NCBI RefSeq assembly: GCF_000372965.1
Contig: NZ_KB890024.1
Location: 1,552,839-1,616,838, forward strand
Reading direction: 5' to 3'
DNA from: Hoeflea sp. 108
Lineage (GTDB): Bacteria; Pseudomonadota; Alphaproteobacteria; Rhizobiales; Rhizobiaceae
Length of the DNA: 64,000 bases
Every line of letters begins with the position of its first letter. The stretch's first letter is position 1. The position numbers and the translations under genes are program-made. A model generated the notes under the pieces. The model had not been told where the DNA came from. It saw only the letters and a list, made by a program, of their open reading frames with translations, and made no database searches. Positions 1-7,799 of the stretch are shown here, piece after piece.

Positions 1-354
1 ATCATCGCCTTCCGCCGGGCGCTGAAGCCCGAGGTGCTCAAGGCCGCGAATGCGGGCGAAGCCAGGCTCGGGCCGGCGATTGCCGCCTGCCTCGCCTTCA
101 CCTTCCTCAATCCGCATGTCTATCTCGACACGGTCGTGCTGCTTGGCAGCCTGTCGGCGGCATATGAGGGACAGGCGCGCCTGGCGTTCGGCGTTGGCGC
201 TGCAACGGCATCGTTTGTCTGGTTCTTTGGGCTCGGCTATGGCGCGAGGCTGCTGGAGCCGGTATTTGCCCGGCCTGCGTCCTGGCGCGTGCTCGATTTC
301 CTGATCGGGGCGGTGATGTCCGCCATCGGCCTGAGCCTGGTCAGCCGGATTTAG
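1..354 (+). CDS. LysE/ArgO-family amino-acid exporter, C-terminal part
   Basis: This is the last 117 residues of a membrane protein whose start lies left of the window. The motif FTFLNPHVYLDT, followed by hydrophobic helices and a final helix ending in GLSLVSRI, is characteristic of the LysE/ArgO family, which exports basic amino acids or related solutes across the inner membrane. The family is about 200 residues, so roughly the second half is present. Its stop codon overlaps the stop of a small gene on the opposite strand by a few bases, so the two converge. The exported substrate cannot be told from this part. Confidence 0.85.
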   Translation: MIAFRRALKPEVLKAANAGEARLGPAIAACLAFTFLNPHVYLDTVVLLGSLSAAYEGQARLAFGVGAATASFVWFFGLGYGARLLEPVFARPASWRVLDFLIGAVMSAIGLSLVSRI

Positions 355-500
355 GCAGCCTTCTTGGGCTCTGCCTTGTCCTTCTTCGGCGCGCAGATCA
401 GCGCGGCGAGGATCGCGGCGGGGCCGATGGCCCGGTACTGTTCGGTCAGTTCGGCGCTCTTGCTATGCGCTCGGTCTTGTTCGGCTGGTTTTCGTTTCAT
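351..500 (-). CDS. Small basic conserved-type protein (49 aa), function unknown
   Basis: A 49-residue reading frame runs from ATG at 500-498 to TAA at 353-351. The protein starts MKRKPAEQ, has a central segment LTEQYRAIGPAAILAALICA, and ends in a lysine-rich tail APKKDKAEPKKAA. A purine-rich ribosome-binding site (AAGGGAAGAG) sits just before the start. The middle could form a short amphipathic or hydrophobic helix flanked by charged ends. It resembles short hypothetical proteins I associate with rhizobia, but I cannot name a family. It is convergent with, and overlaps the stop of, the LysE-type gene. The ribosome-binding site and the protein-like composition make it more than a chance frame. 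Confidence 0.65.
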   Translation of the reverse strand: MKRKPAEQDRAHSKSAELTEQYRAIGPAAILAALICAPKKDKAEPKKAA

Positions 501-839
501 TGGTCTCTTCCCTTACGTCAGATGTGCTGTGAGCGGCTGCATGTGCTTACGGATTCGGTCGAATTCGTGGCAATGCGGCGGCTTCTACCCCGGCTTTGTT
601 TCATTACGGTGCCGGTATACTTAAGGAATTGTTTCAGACCGGTCCGGTTGCGACGCCGGCGGTAACATTTCATGACGCTGCGGCTTGACGGCAACATGGC
701 AGCAGACGATAAAGCGGCTCATGAAAACGTCTTTCGCCATTTCCGGCATTTGCATTATTGGCTAGCGTTCGCGCTGGTCAGGACGTTTTCGCCTCCTCTT
801 CACAAAGACAGGTTGAACGCCCGGGCCAGCAGGCCACGG
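501..839. other. Intergenic region with no supported gene
   Basis: No convincing coding frame, RNA gene or terminator is visible here. It must hold the promoter of the small minus-strand gene ending at 351. The weak forward frame beginning near 672 runs into the repeat element and lacks a ribosome-binding site. Confidence 0.5.
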
Positions 840-930
840 CGCCGCGCGTCCCTTTGGACGCGCAAGAGACGCCGTGAAACTGAGATTGGGTGCATGATCC
901 TTTCCGAAAATCGGAGATTTTCGGGGTCAT
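840..930. repeat. RIME-like intergenic palindromic element
   Basis: Two hairpins are joined by a short linker. The first has perfect 8-bp arms GCGCGTCC / GGACGCGC at 844-851 and 856-863 with a CTTT loop. The second has 9-bp arms CCGAAAATC / GATTTTCGG around a 3-base loop (904-924), inside a larger ATGATCC...GGGGTCAT dyad. This two-palindrome layout matches the rhizobial intergenic mosaic element (RIME) as I know it. It ends about 6 bases before the ribosome-binding site of cysS. Confidence 0.7.
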
Positions 931-946
931 TGGCACGGGGAGTTCT

Positions 947-2365
947 ATGTCTGAAGCATTCAGGGGCTTGCGCCTTACCAACACGCTGACGCGCACGAAG
1001 GAGGACTTCGTGCCGATCGATCCGCAAAACGTGCGGATGTATGTCTGCGGGCCGACCGTCTACGACTTCGCCCATATCGGCAATGCGCGGCCGGCGATCG
1101 TCTTCGACGTGCTGTTTCGCCTGCTGCGCCATGTCTATGGCGAGGGGCACGTGACCTATGTGCGCAACCTCACCGACCTCGACGACAAGATCAACGCGCG
1201 CGCCTTGCGTGACTTCCCCGATCTGCCGCTCAACGAGGCGATCAGGCGTGTCACCGAAAAGACGGCGAACCAGTATCAGGCCGACGTCAAGGCGCTGGGC
1301 TGCCTCGAACCGACGGTCGAGCCGCGCGCGACCGAGTTCGTGCAGCCGCGCGCCGACGGCCGCGCCGACATGATCACCTTGATTCTAAGCCTGATCGAAC
1401 GCGGCCATGCCTATGAAGCTGAAGGCGAAGTGCTGTTCGACACCGGCTCGATGGCGGATTACGGCCAATTGTCGAAGCGCAATCTCGACGAGCAGCAGGC
1501 CGGCGCACGCGTCGAGGTCGAGGCGCACAAGCGCAGCCCCGGCGACTTCGTGTTGTGGAAGGCGTCTTCACCCGAGGAGCCCGGCTGGGAAAGCCCCTGG
1601 GGCCGCGGCCGCCCTGGCTGGCACATCGAATGCTCGGCCATGGCATCGGCCTATCTCGGCGAGGTCTTCGACATCCATGGCGGCGGGCTCGACCTGATCT
1701 TCCCGCACCACGAGAACGAGATCGCCCAGTCGCGCTGCGCCCATGGCACCGAGGTCATGGCCAACTACTGGATGCACAACGGCTTCCTGCAGGTCGAAGG
1801 CCAGAAGATGTCCAAGAGCCTGGGCAATTTCTATTCGATCCACGAGCTGCTCGAGACCGAGACCTTCGGCGGCCGCAAATGGCCGGGCGAGGTGCTGCGG
1901 CTGGCCATGCTGATGACGCATTATCGCGAACCGATCGACTTCTCGGTGCGCAAGCTGGAGGAGGCCGAGAACACGCTGCGCAAGTGGAAGCGTGCGGCCG
2001 ATGGCGCCGGTGAAGCCGAGGCGAGCGTGCCCGCATCGCTGATTGCAGCGCTTGGCGACGACCTCGCCACCGCGACCGCATTCCACGGCCTGTCGCAACT
2101 GGCCGGCGAGGCGGGCGGGAGCGTTGAGGTGGCCGCCGAGCTCAAGGCAGCACTTCTGTTCCTGGGCTTCACGCTCGACGCCGCCGAGGTGGACGAGACC
2201 GTGGTCGCTGCAACGATTGCGCGCCGGCTGGCGTTGATCAACGCCAAGAACTGGGCCGAAGCCGACAGGATCCGCGACGAGTTGCTGGCGCAGGGCGTGC
2301 AGCTCAAGGACGGCAAGGACCCGGTGAGCGGCGAGCGCGTGACGACGTGGGAAGTGAAGCGGTGA
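947..2365 (+). CDS. cysS: Cysteinyl-tRNA synthetase
   Basis: This class I aminoacyl-tRNA synthetase charges tRNA-Cys with cysteine in the cytoplasm. The start chosen gives MSEAFRGLRLTNTLTRTKE, preceded by GGGGAG at 937-942; an upstream in-frame ATG at 890 lies inside the repeat element and is rejected. Signatures are the zinc-ligand start MYVCGPTVYDFAHIGNARP (containing the HIGH-type HIGN), the zinc-site segment GWHIECSAM and the KMSKS loop. The 472-residue length is normal. The gene is followed by a block of palindromic repeats rather than an obvious terminator, and appears monocistronic. Confidence 0.97.
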   Translation: MSEAFRGLRLTNTLTRTKEDFVPIDPQNVRMYVCGPTVYDFAHIGNARPAIVFDVLFRLLRHVYGEGHVTYVRNLTDLDDKINARALRDFPDLPLNEAIRRVTEKTANQYQADVKALGCLEPTVEPRATEFVQPRADGRADMITLILSLIERGHAYEAEGEVLFDTGSMADYGQLSKRNLDEQQAGARVEVEAHKRSPGDFVLWKASSPEEPGWESPWGRGRPGWHIECSAMASAYLGEVFDIHGGGLDLIFPHHENEIAQSRCAHGTEVMANYWMHNGFLQVEGQKMSKSLGNFYSIHELLETETFGGRKWPGEVLRLAMLMTHYREPIDFSVRKLEEAENTLRKWKRAADGAGEAEASVPASLIAALGDDLATATAFHGLSQLAGEAGGSVEVAAELKAALLFLGFTLDAAEVDETVVAATIARRLALINAKNWAEADRIRDELLAQGVQLKDGKDPVSGERVTTWEVKR

Positions 2366-2404
2366 TGGTCATGTTGCACGGCGTGGATAGGGTGGGGCTG
2401 TACG

Positions 2405-2447
2405 CCCCCCGCTGCCCTGCCGGTCATGTCCCCCTCAAGGGGAGGAA
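2405..2447. repeat. Degenerate copy of the 44-bp palindromic repeat
   Basis: This stretch shares the layout CCCCCC...CTGCCGG.CATGTCCCCCTCAAGGGGAGG with the 44-bp unit described at 2487-2639, but with several differences. It lies just downstream of cysS in the same orientation as the left unit of the next pair. Confidence 0.6.
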
Positions 2448-2486
2448 ACGGGCTGTGGATTCGGCGGATGGGCCTGCGGGGCTGCG

Positions 2487-2639
2487 CCCCCCTCTGTCCT
2501 GCCGGACATCTCCCCCACGAGGGGGGAGATCAGCCGTCACGCCGATTTTCGCAAATCACCAAGTTGCAGAAGAGGCGGTGCGAAAGCAGCTGCCAATCTC
2601 CCCCCTCATGGGGGAGATGTCCGGCAGGACAGAGGGGGG
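2487..2639. repeat. Inverted pair of 44-bp palindromic repeats, 65-bp spacer
   Basis: The left unit is 2487-2530. The right unit, 2596-2639, is its reverse complement with a single mismatch. Each unit carries the core CTGTCCTGCCGGACATCTCC plus an internal hairpin formed by CTCCCCC and GGGGGAG. The two units could pair into a long stem with the 65-base spacer as loop. Related copies occur at 2405, 5882, 5992 and 27281. I know similar units as very common intergenic repeats in Mesorhizobium, so this is probably a REP-like non-autonomous family. Confidence 0.8.
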
Positions 2640-2677
2640 CAACGTAGAGCAGCAGCCGTGCAGGGTGGTAGTTGCTG

Positions 2678-3076
2678 ATGCCACATACGCCGGTCGCCCC
2701 AGCCAACCGCAGGAATGCCAAATCGATGCGTCGGAAGATGACCGATGCCGAGTTGAAGCTGTGGAATGCGCTGCGCGCGCACCGGTTGATGGGGCTCGGT
2801 TTTCAGCGTCAGTTTCCGATTGCCGGCTATATCGTCGATTTTGCCTGTCCTGAGAAAATGCTTGTCGTTGAACTGTATGGTTCGCAGCATGCCGATGCGG
2901 CCAAGGCCGAAGCGGATGCGGTGCGCACAATGCGTCTACAACAGGACGGCTGGACCATTCTCCGCTTCTGGAACGACGACGTTGTTCGCGATATCGATAA
3001 CGTCTGCCAGAACATAGTCATCTCGGCCGGCCATGGCGGGGCGGCCGTCGGCATGAAAGAGGAGTTCGTGCAATGA
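2678..3076 (+). CDS. DUF559 (Vsr-like PD-(D/E)XK) endonuclease-domain protein
   Basis: The protein is 132 residues if translation starts at ATG 2678; a TTG at 2672 is also in frame. It matches the DUF559 pattern, a Vsr/restriction-endonuclease-like fold: MRRKMTDAELKLWNALR, GLGFQRQFPIAGYIVDFACP, then VVELYGSQH and WTILRFWNDDV. The usual motif is ELDGxxH, and here the aspartate is tyrosine (ELYG), which may weaken or alter metal binding. The family has no well-established general role. It sits directly after the inverted repeat pair, and its stop overlaps the start of the next gene (ATGA), so it may be translationally coupled to the detoxification-type genes downstream. Confidence 0.8.
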   Translation: MPHTPVAPANRRNAKSMRRKMTDAELKLWNALRAHRLMGLGFQRQFPIAGYIVDFACPEKMLVVELYGSQHADAAKAEADAVRTMRLQQDGWTILRFWNDDVVRDIDNVCQNIVISAGHGGAAVGMKEEFVQ

Positions 3077-3453
3077 TCGACCACACGGGCATTTCGGTTC
3101 AGGATTTCGACAAGGCTAGGGCCTTCTACGACAAGTCGTTTGCGCCGCTGGGAGCTACGCTTCTGATGATGGTGCCGCCGGAGCATACCGGTGGCGTCAA
3201 GGTTGGCGGCTATGGCCGCGAGCGGCCGGTGTTCTGGCTGCATGAGGCGCCGGCCGGGCCGGGACGGCACTATGCGTTCACGGCGCGCAGCCGGGCCGAG
3301 GTCGATGCATTTTACGCTGCGGCCATTGCCGCCGGCGGACGTGACAATGGCGGGCCGGGACCGCGGCCGCATTACCATCCTGACTATTATGCGGCGTTCG
3401 TCTACGACCTCGATGGCAACAACATCGAGGCAGTGTGCCATGCGCCGGCGTGA
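3073..3453 (+). CDS. VOC (glyoxalase/bleomycin-resistance) family protein
   Basis: This 126-residue protein starts MIDHTGISVQDFDKARAFYD, the classic first beta-alpha module of the vicinal-oxygen-chelate fold, and ends with FVYDLDGNNIEAVCH, which carries the glutamate of the metal site. Members are metal-dependent lyases, dioxygenases or antibiotic-binding proteins, and the substrate cannot be deduced here. It overlaps the DUF559 gene by 4 bases and is 12 bases from the first GFA gene. Neighbouring thiol/aldehyde-type enzymes make a role in electrophile detoxification plausible, but this is inference. Confidence 0.85.
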   Translation: MIDHTGISVQDFDKARAFYDKSFAPLGATLLMMVPPEHTGGVKVGGYGRERPVFWLHEAPAGPGRHYAFTARSRAEVDAFYAAAIAAGGRDNGGPGPRPHYHPDYYAAFVYDLDGNNIEAVCHAPA

Positions 3454-3465
3454 GGGAATGTCGCG

Positions 3466-3957
3466 ATGAGCCTCGACAACAAGCCCGTCTATTCGGGTGG
3501 CTGCCAATGCGGCGCGGTGCGCTTCCACGTCGAGGGTGCGCTCGGCGATGCCTCGGTCTGCCATTGCCGCATGTGCCAGAAGGCGTTTGGCAATTTCTAC
3601 GCACCGCTGGTCTCAGTGCGGCAGGCGAAACTCAGCTGGACGCGCGGCGAGCCGAAGAAATTCCGCTCGTCGAACTTCGGCCTGCGCGGCTTTTGCGGCG
3701 ACTGCGGCACGCCGCTGAGCTACGAGGCGCCTGATGGCACGGCGCTGGCTATCGCCGCCTTCGACGAGCCGGCGGAGATAGCGCCGACCGTGCAATGGGG
3801 GCTCGAAGGCAAGCTGCCCTATGTCGACCATGTTCACGAACTGCCCGGCTATTCGACCGAAGACGACCCTGAAGCGGCCGACTTCGTCAACAACATCGTC
3901 TCGTACCAGCATCCAGATCACGACACCGAGAGCTGGCCACCGGAGGTGCGCGCATGA
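3466..3957 (+). CDS. GFA-family zinc protein, paralogue 1
   Basis: The protein belongs to the GFA (glutathione-dependent formaldehyde-activating enzyme, CENP-V-like) family and has 163 residues. All seven zinc cysteines are visible: the pair in GGCQCGAVRF, three in VCHCRMCQK and two in FCGDCGTPL. Family members bind one structural and one labile zinc; only a few have a proven activity with S-hydroxymethylglutathione, so the substrate is open. The C-terminus carries the motif YQHPDHDTESWPPE shared with the next two genes. GAGGGA precedes the start. It is the first of three adjacent paralogues. Confidence 0.9.
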   Translation: MSLDNKPVYSGGCQCGAVRFHVEGALGDASVCHCRMCQKAFGNFYAPLVSVRQAKLSWTRGEPKKFRSSNFGLRGFCGDCGTPLSYEAPDGTALAIAAFDEPAEIAPTVQWGLEGKLPYVDHVHELPGYSTEDDPEAADFVNNIVSYQHPDHDTESWPPEVRA

Positions 3958-4430
3958 ACGCTCAGTCGACGGGCGGGTGCCAGTGCGGGGCGGTGCGCTA
4001 CCGCATCGACCAGGCGCTGGAGAATGCGCATATCTGCCATTGCCGCATGTGCCAGAAGGCGTCGGGCAACTATTTCATGCCGCTGGCGCGGGCGGCCAAG
4101 GCGACGTTCACCGTCACGCGCGGCGAGGTCGGCTGGTTCCAATCGTCCGACATCGTGCGCCGAGGCTTCTGCCGCGATTGCGGTACGCCGATGCTGTTCG
4201 ATGTCGTCGAACGCGATACGATCAATGTCGTGCTCGGTTCGCTCGACGATCCGGAAGCGGTAATGCCGACATTCCAGTGCGGCTCGGCTGAGAAGATGCC
4301 GTGGTTCGGCGAGCTCGACGCGGTGGAGTTGTCGGCGGACGAGAGTGCCTGGTACGCGGCGGTCGCCCCGTCGAACCGCCAGCATCCAGACCACGACACT
4401 GAACAATGGCCAGCGGAGAAAAGGTCATGA
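3954..4430 (+). CDS. GFA-family zinc protein, paralogue 2
   Basis: This is a 158-residue GFA/CENP-V-type protein with the full cysteine set (GGCQCGAVRY, ICHCRMCQK, FCRDCGTPM) and the C-terminal motif RQHPDHDTEQWPAE. The start overlaps the preceding stop as ATGA, implying translational coupling. Sequence similarity to both neighbours is obvious by eye through the zinc core and the tail, so this is a local gene triplication. The residues between the zinc sites differ between copies, so the three could have different substrates. Confidence 0.9.
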   Translation: MNAQSTGGCQCGAVRYRIDQALENAHICHCRMCQKASGNYFMPLARAAKATFTVTRGEVGWFQSSDIVRRGFCRDCGTPMLFDVVERDTINVVLGSLDDPEAVMPTFQCGSAEKMPWFGELDAVELSADESAWYAAVAPSNRQHPDHDTEQWPAEKRS

Positions 4431-4903
4431 CGGAGACTGTTAGAACCGGCGGCTGCCAGTGCGGCGCCGTTCGCTTCCGTATCCACGGCGCGCTGGGGCG
4501 CAGCTCGATCTGCCATTGCCGCATGTGCCAGAAGCAGTTCGGCTCGTTCTTCGGCGCGTTCGTCGCGGTGCCGGCGGATGGCGTCGAGTGGGTGCGCGAG
4601 GAACCGACCTACTTCCAGTCCTCGGTCAACATCGCCAGGGGCTTCTGCCAGCGCTGCGGCACGCCGATGGCATACCGGCACGCAGAGGGCCTCGAACTGT
4701 CGATCGGTTCGTTCGACGACCGTTCCGACCTCGCACCGACGATCCAGATCAACCACGGTTTTCGCCTGCCGTGGGTGGAAACGATCTTCGACCAGCCGGT
4801 GCACGACAATCCTGACTACTACCAGCGGCAGGAGCAGATCATCTCCTTCCAGCATCCCGACGAAGAGACGGCCAACTGGCCCGAGCATGGACTGAAATTA
4901 TGA
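4427..4903 (+). CDS. GFA-family zinc protein, paralogue 3
   Basis: Third tandem GFA-type protein, 158 residues from the ATG at 4427, which overlaps the preceding stop as ATGA and follows GGAGAAAAG. An in-frame ATG at 4406 lies inside the previous gene and is less likely. The zinc cysteines are complete (GGCQCGAVRF, ICHCRMCQK, FCQRCGTPM) and the tail FQHPDEETANWPEH is a diverged version of the shared motif. It overlaps the iminopeptidase gene downstream by 4 bases. Confidence 0.9.
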   Translation: MTETVRTGGCQCGAVRFRIHGALGRSSICHCRMCQKQFGSFFGAFVAVPADGVEWVREEPTYFQSSVNIARGFCQRCGTPMAYRHAEGLELSIGSFDDRSDLAPTIQINHGFRLPWVETIFDQPVHDNPDYYQRQEQIISFQHPDEETANWPEHGLKL

Positions 4904-5862
4904 CGAGCGAACTGCGCGGCCTTTATCCCGAGATCGAACCCTTCGACAGCGGCATGCTCGATGTCGGCGACGGCCACCAGGTCTATTGGGAGCGCTCGGG
5001 CACCAGGGGCGGCAAGCCGGTGGTGTTCCTGCATGGCGGCCCCGGCGGGGCAACCTCACCGAAGCACAGGCGCCTGTTCGACCCGAAACTCTATGACATC
5101 ATGCTCTTCGATCAGCGCGGCTGTGGCAAATCGGTGCCGCATGCCTCGCTTGAGGCCAACACCACCTGGCATCTGGTGGCCGACATCGAGCGGCTGCGCG
5201 AGATGGCAGGCCACGACAAGTGGCAGGTTTTCGGTGGCTCCTGGGGCTCGACGCTGGCGCTCGCCTATGCCGAGACGCATCCCGGACGCGTCAGCGAACT
5301 GGTCGTCCGCGGCATCTACACGCTGACCCGCGCCGAGCTTGAATGGTATTACCAGTTTGGTGTCTCCGAGATGTTTCCCGACAAGTGGGAGCGTTTCGTC
5401 AAGCCGATCCCCGAGGCCGAGCGTGGCGACATGATGGGCGCCTACCGCAAGCGCCTGGTGGGCGACGATGCGAAGGCGCAGCTCGAGGCAGCCCTTGCCT
5501 GGAGCACCTGGGAAGGCGAGACCATCACGCTGCTGCCCGACCCCGATACCAGCGGCAAGTTCGGCGAGGACCATTTTGCCATCGCTTTTGCGCGAATCGA
5601 GAACCACTATTTCGTCCATGCCGGCTGGATGGACGAAGGCCAGCTCATCCGCGACGCGCACAAGCTGCACAACATTCCCGGCGTCATCGTCCATGGGCGC
5701 TATGACATGCCGTGCCCGGCGAAATATGCCTGGGCGCTGCACAAGGCCTGGCCGCAGGCCGAGTTCCACCTGATCGAAGGCGCCGGCCATGCCTATTCGG
5801 AGCCCGGCATCCTCGACCAGCTCATCAGGGCGACCGACAGGTTCGCGGGAAAAGCGTCGTGA
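4900..5862 (+). CDS. pip: Proline iminopeptidase (alpha/beta hydrolase)
   Basis: This 320-residue cytoplasmic peptidase removes N-terminal proline from peptides. The N-terminus LYPEIEPFDSGMLDVGDGHQ, the oxyanion segment VFLHGGPGG, the nucleophile elbow GGSWGS (Ser114), the acid in HGRYDMPCP and the histidine in EGAGHAYSEPG form the catalytic set of peptidase family S33. Length is typical. It is the last gene of the overlapping run that starts at 2678 and is followed immediately by a palindromic repeat pair. A functional tie to the GFA genes is not established; coupling may simply reflect operon packing. Confidence 0.93.
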   Translation: MTSELRGLYPEIEPFDSGMLDVGDGHQVYWERSGTRGGKPVVFLHGGPGGATSPKHRRLFDPKLYDIMLFDQRGCGKSVPHASLEANTTWHLVADIERLREMAGHDKWQVFGGSWGSTLALAYAETHPGRVSELVVRGIYTLTRAELEWYYQFGVSEMFPDKWERFVKPIPEAERGDMMGAYRKRLVGDDAKAQLEAALAWSTWEGETITLLPDPDTSGKFGEDHFAIAFARIENHYFVHAGWMDEGQLIRDAHKLHNIPGVIVHGRYDMPCPAKYAWALHKAWPQAEFHLIEGAGHAYSEPGILDQLIRATDRFAGKAS

Positions 5863-5881
5863 ACGTTTCCGCCCTACGTTG

Positions 5882-6033
5882 CCCCCCTCTGTCCTCTCGG
5901 ACATCTCCCCCACAGACGGGGAGATCGGCAAGCGCGCCAGCCGGTGCCAATCCCCGGCGGTGCAGGACAGAGCGAGGCGTCAATACTGCCAATCTCCCTC
6001 CTCGTGGGGGAGATGTCCGGCAGGACAGAGGGG
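5882..6033. repeat. Second inverted pair of 44-bp palindromic repeats, 66-bp spacer
   Basis: The left unit is 5882-5925 and the right unit, in reverse complement, is 5992-6033. They share the CTCTGTCCT...GGACATCTCCCCC core with the pair at 2487-2639. The spacer is 66 bases, almost the same length as in the first pair, although I see no clear sequence similarity between the spacers. It sits between pip and cimA, ending about 30 bases before the cimA start, so it must be part of the cimA leader or overlap its promoter. Confidence 0.8.
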
Positions 6034-6064
6034 CGCGCCATAGGGCTGCCCCCAAGGTGTTGGT

Positions 6065-7678
6065 ATGAAAGAACGCATCTATCTCTTCGACACGACGCTG
6101 CGCGATGGCCAGCAGACGCCGGGCATCGACTTCTCAGTCGAGGACAAGATTGCGATTGCCGGCATGCTCGACGAGTTCGGGCTCGACTATGTCGAGGGCG
6201 GCTATCCGGGCGCCAACCCGACCGACACGGCGTTCTTTTCGGAAAAGCGTACCAGGCGGGCAAAGTTCGTGGCCTTTGGCATGACCAAGCGGGCAGGGGT
6301 GTCGGCGTCCAACGACCCCGGCCTCAGCGCACTTGTGCAAGCCAAGTCCGATGCTGTCTGCTATGTCGCCAAGAGCTGGGATTACCACGTTCGCGTGGCG
6401 CTCGGCGTCAGCAATGAGGAGAACCTCGAGTCGATCCGCGCCTCGGTCGAGGCGGCGCGCGCCGCCGGCAAGGAGCCGCTGGTCGACTGCGAGCATTTCT
6501 TCGACGGCTTCAAGGCCAATCCCGATTATGCGCTGGCCTGTGCGCGGACGGCTTACGAGGCTGGTGCGCGCTGGGTTGTGTTGTGCGACACAAATGGCGG
6601 CACCCAGCCGTCGGAGGTGCGCGAGATCGTGGGCCGGGTGATCGCGGGCGGCATCCCGGGCTCCAATCTAGGCATCCATGCCCATGACGACACCGGCCAG
6701 GCGGTGGCCAATTCGTTGGCCGCCATCGAGGCCGGCGTGCGCCAGGTGCAGGGCACCATCAACGGCATCGGCGAGCGCTGCGGCAATGCCAATCTGGTGA
6801 CGATCATCCCGACACTGGCGTTGAAGCCGCATTTTGCCGAACGCTTCGAAACAGGCGTCTCGGAGGGTGCGCTGGCTGGTATTTCCAGGCTGTCGCGCGC
6901 CTTTGACGAATTGCTCAACCGCGCGCCCGAAGCACAGGCGCCTTATGTCGGTGCCTCCGCCTTCGCCACCAAGGCCGGCATCCATGCTTCGGCCATCGCC
7001 AAGGAGCCCAAGACCTACGAACACGTGCCGCCGGAAGCCATCGGCAACCGTCGCAAGGTGATGGTGTCGGACCAGGGCGGCAAGGCCAATTTCATTGCCG
7101 AACTGAGGCGCCGTGGCATCGACGTGCCGAAGGATGACCACAGGCTCGATGCGCTGATCTCGGTGGTCAAGGAGCGCGAGGCCGAGGGTTATGCCTATGA
7201 GGGCGCCGACGCCAGTTTCGAGCTTCTGGCGCGCGGCATGCTGCATGGCGTACCGGAATTCTTCCGGGTCACCAGCTTCCGCTGCCTGGTCGAGCGCCGT
7301 TTCGACGCCAACGGCAACCTCAAGACCGTCTCGGAGGCGGTGGTGAAGGTTGTGGTCGACGGCGAGGACAAGATGTCGGTGGCCGAGGGCGACGGTCCGA
7401 TAAATGCGCTCGACATTGCCCTGCGCAAGGACCTCGGCAAGTTCCAGGACGAGATCGGCGACCTTGAACTGGCCGACTACAAGGTCCGTATCCTCAATGG
7501 CGGCACCGAGGCCATTACCCGTGTGCTTATTGAATCGCATGACAGCAGCGGTGCGCGCTGGTGGACGGTCGGCGTGTCGACCAACATCATCGATGCTTCG
7601 TTCCAGGCGCTGATGGATTCGATCATCTACAAGCTGATGAAGAACCGCGAGATGGCGGGGCTGGTGGCTGCCGAATAG
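6065..7678 (+). CDS. cimA: Citramalate synthase
   Basis: This 537-residue enzyme of the alpha-isopropylmalate/homocitrate synthase family is predicted to condense pyruvate with acetyl-CoA to (R)-citramalate, a threonine-independent entry to isoleucine. LFDTTLRDGQQTPGIDFS supplies the metal and catalytic residues; IHAHDDTGQAVANS and NGIGERCGNANL are the other TIM-barrel signatures, and the C-terminal ~130 residues look like the LeuA dimerization/allosteric domain. The long YVEGGYPGANPTD segment favours the citramalate type over 2-isopropylmalate synthase. The substrate is inferred from family resemblance. Confidence 0.88.
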   Translation: MKERIYLFDTTLRDGQQTPGIDFSVEDKIAIAGMLDEFGLDYVEGGYPGANPTDTAFFSEKRTRRAKFVAFGMTKRAGVSASNDPGLSALVQAKSDAVCYVAKSWDYHVRVALGVSNEENLESIRASVEAARAAGKEPLVDCEHFFDGFKANPDYALACARTAYEAGARWVVLCDTNGGTQPSEVREIVGRVIAGGIPGSNLGIHAHDDTGQAVANSLAAIEAGVRQVQGTINGIGERCGNANLVTIIPTLALKPHFAERFETGVSEGALAGISRLSRAFDELLNRAPEAQAPYVGASAFATKAGIHASAIAKEPKTYEHVPPEAIGNRRKVMVSDQGGKANFIAELRRRGIDVPKDDHRLDALISVVKEREAEGYAYEGADASFELLARGMLHGVPEFFRVTSFRCLVERRFDANGNLKTVSEAVVKVVVDGEDKMSVAEGDGPINALDIALRKDLGKFQDEIGDLELADYKVRILNGGTEAITRVLIESHDSSGARWWTVGVSTNIIDASFQALMDSIIYKLMKNREMAGLVAAE

Positions 7679-7799
7679 GCCGCGGGCCGGGGCCGGCGAC
7701 TGTCGCTGGCCCTGTCGATTGATCCATCAACGAAAAGCAGGTGGACCATCACAATTTTGAAATGGCTTGCGCCGGCGCTCCGGCGCATAGGTTCGCGCC

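Noticed and set aside
672..989. Forward frame upstream of cysS
   Set aside because: Runs through the RIME-like element and into cysS out of frame; no ribosome-binding site.
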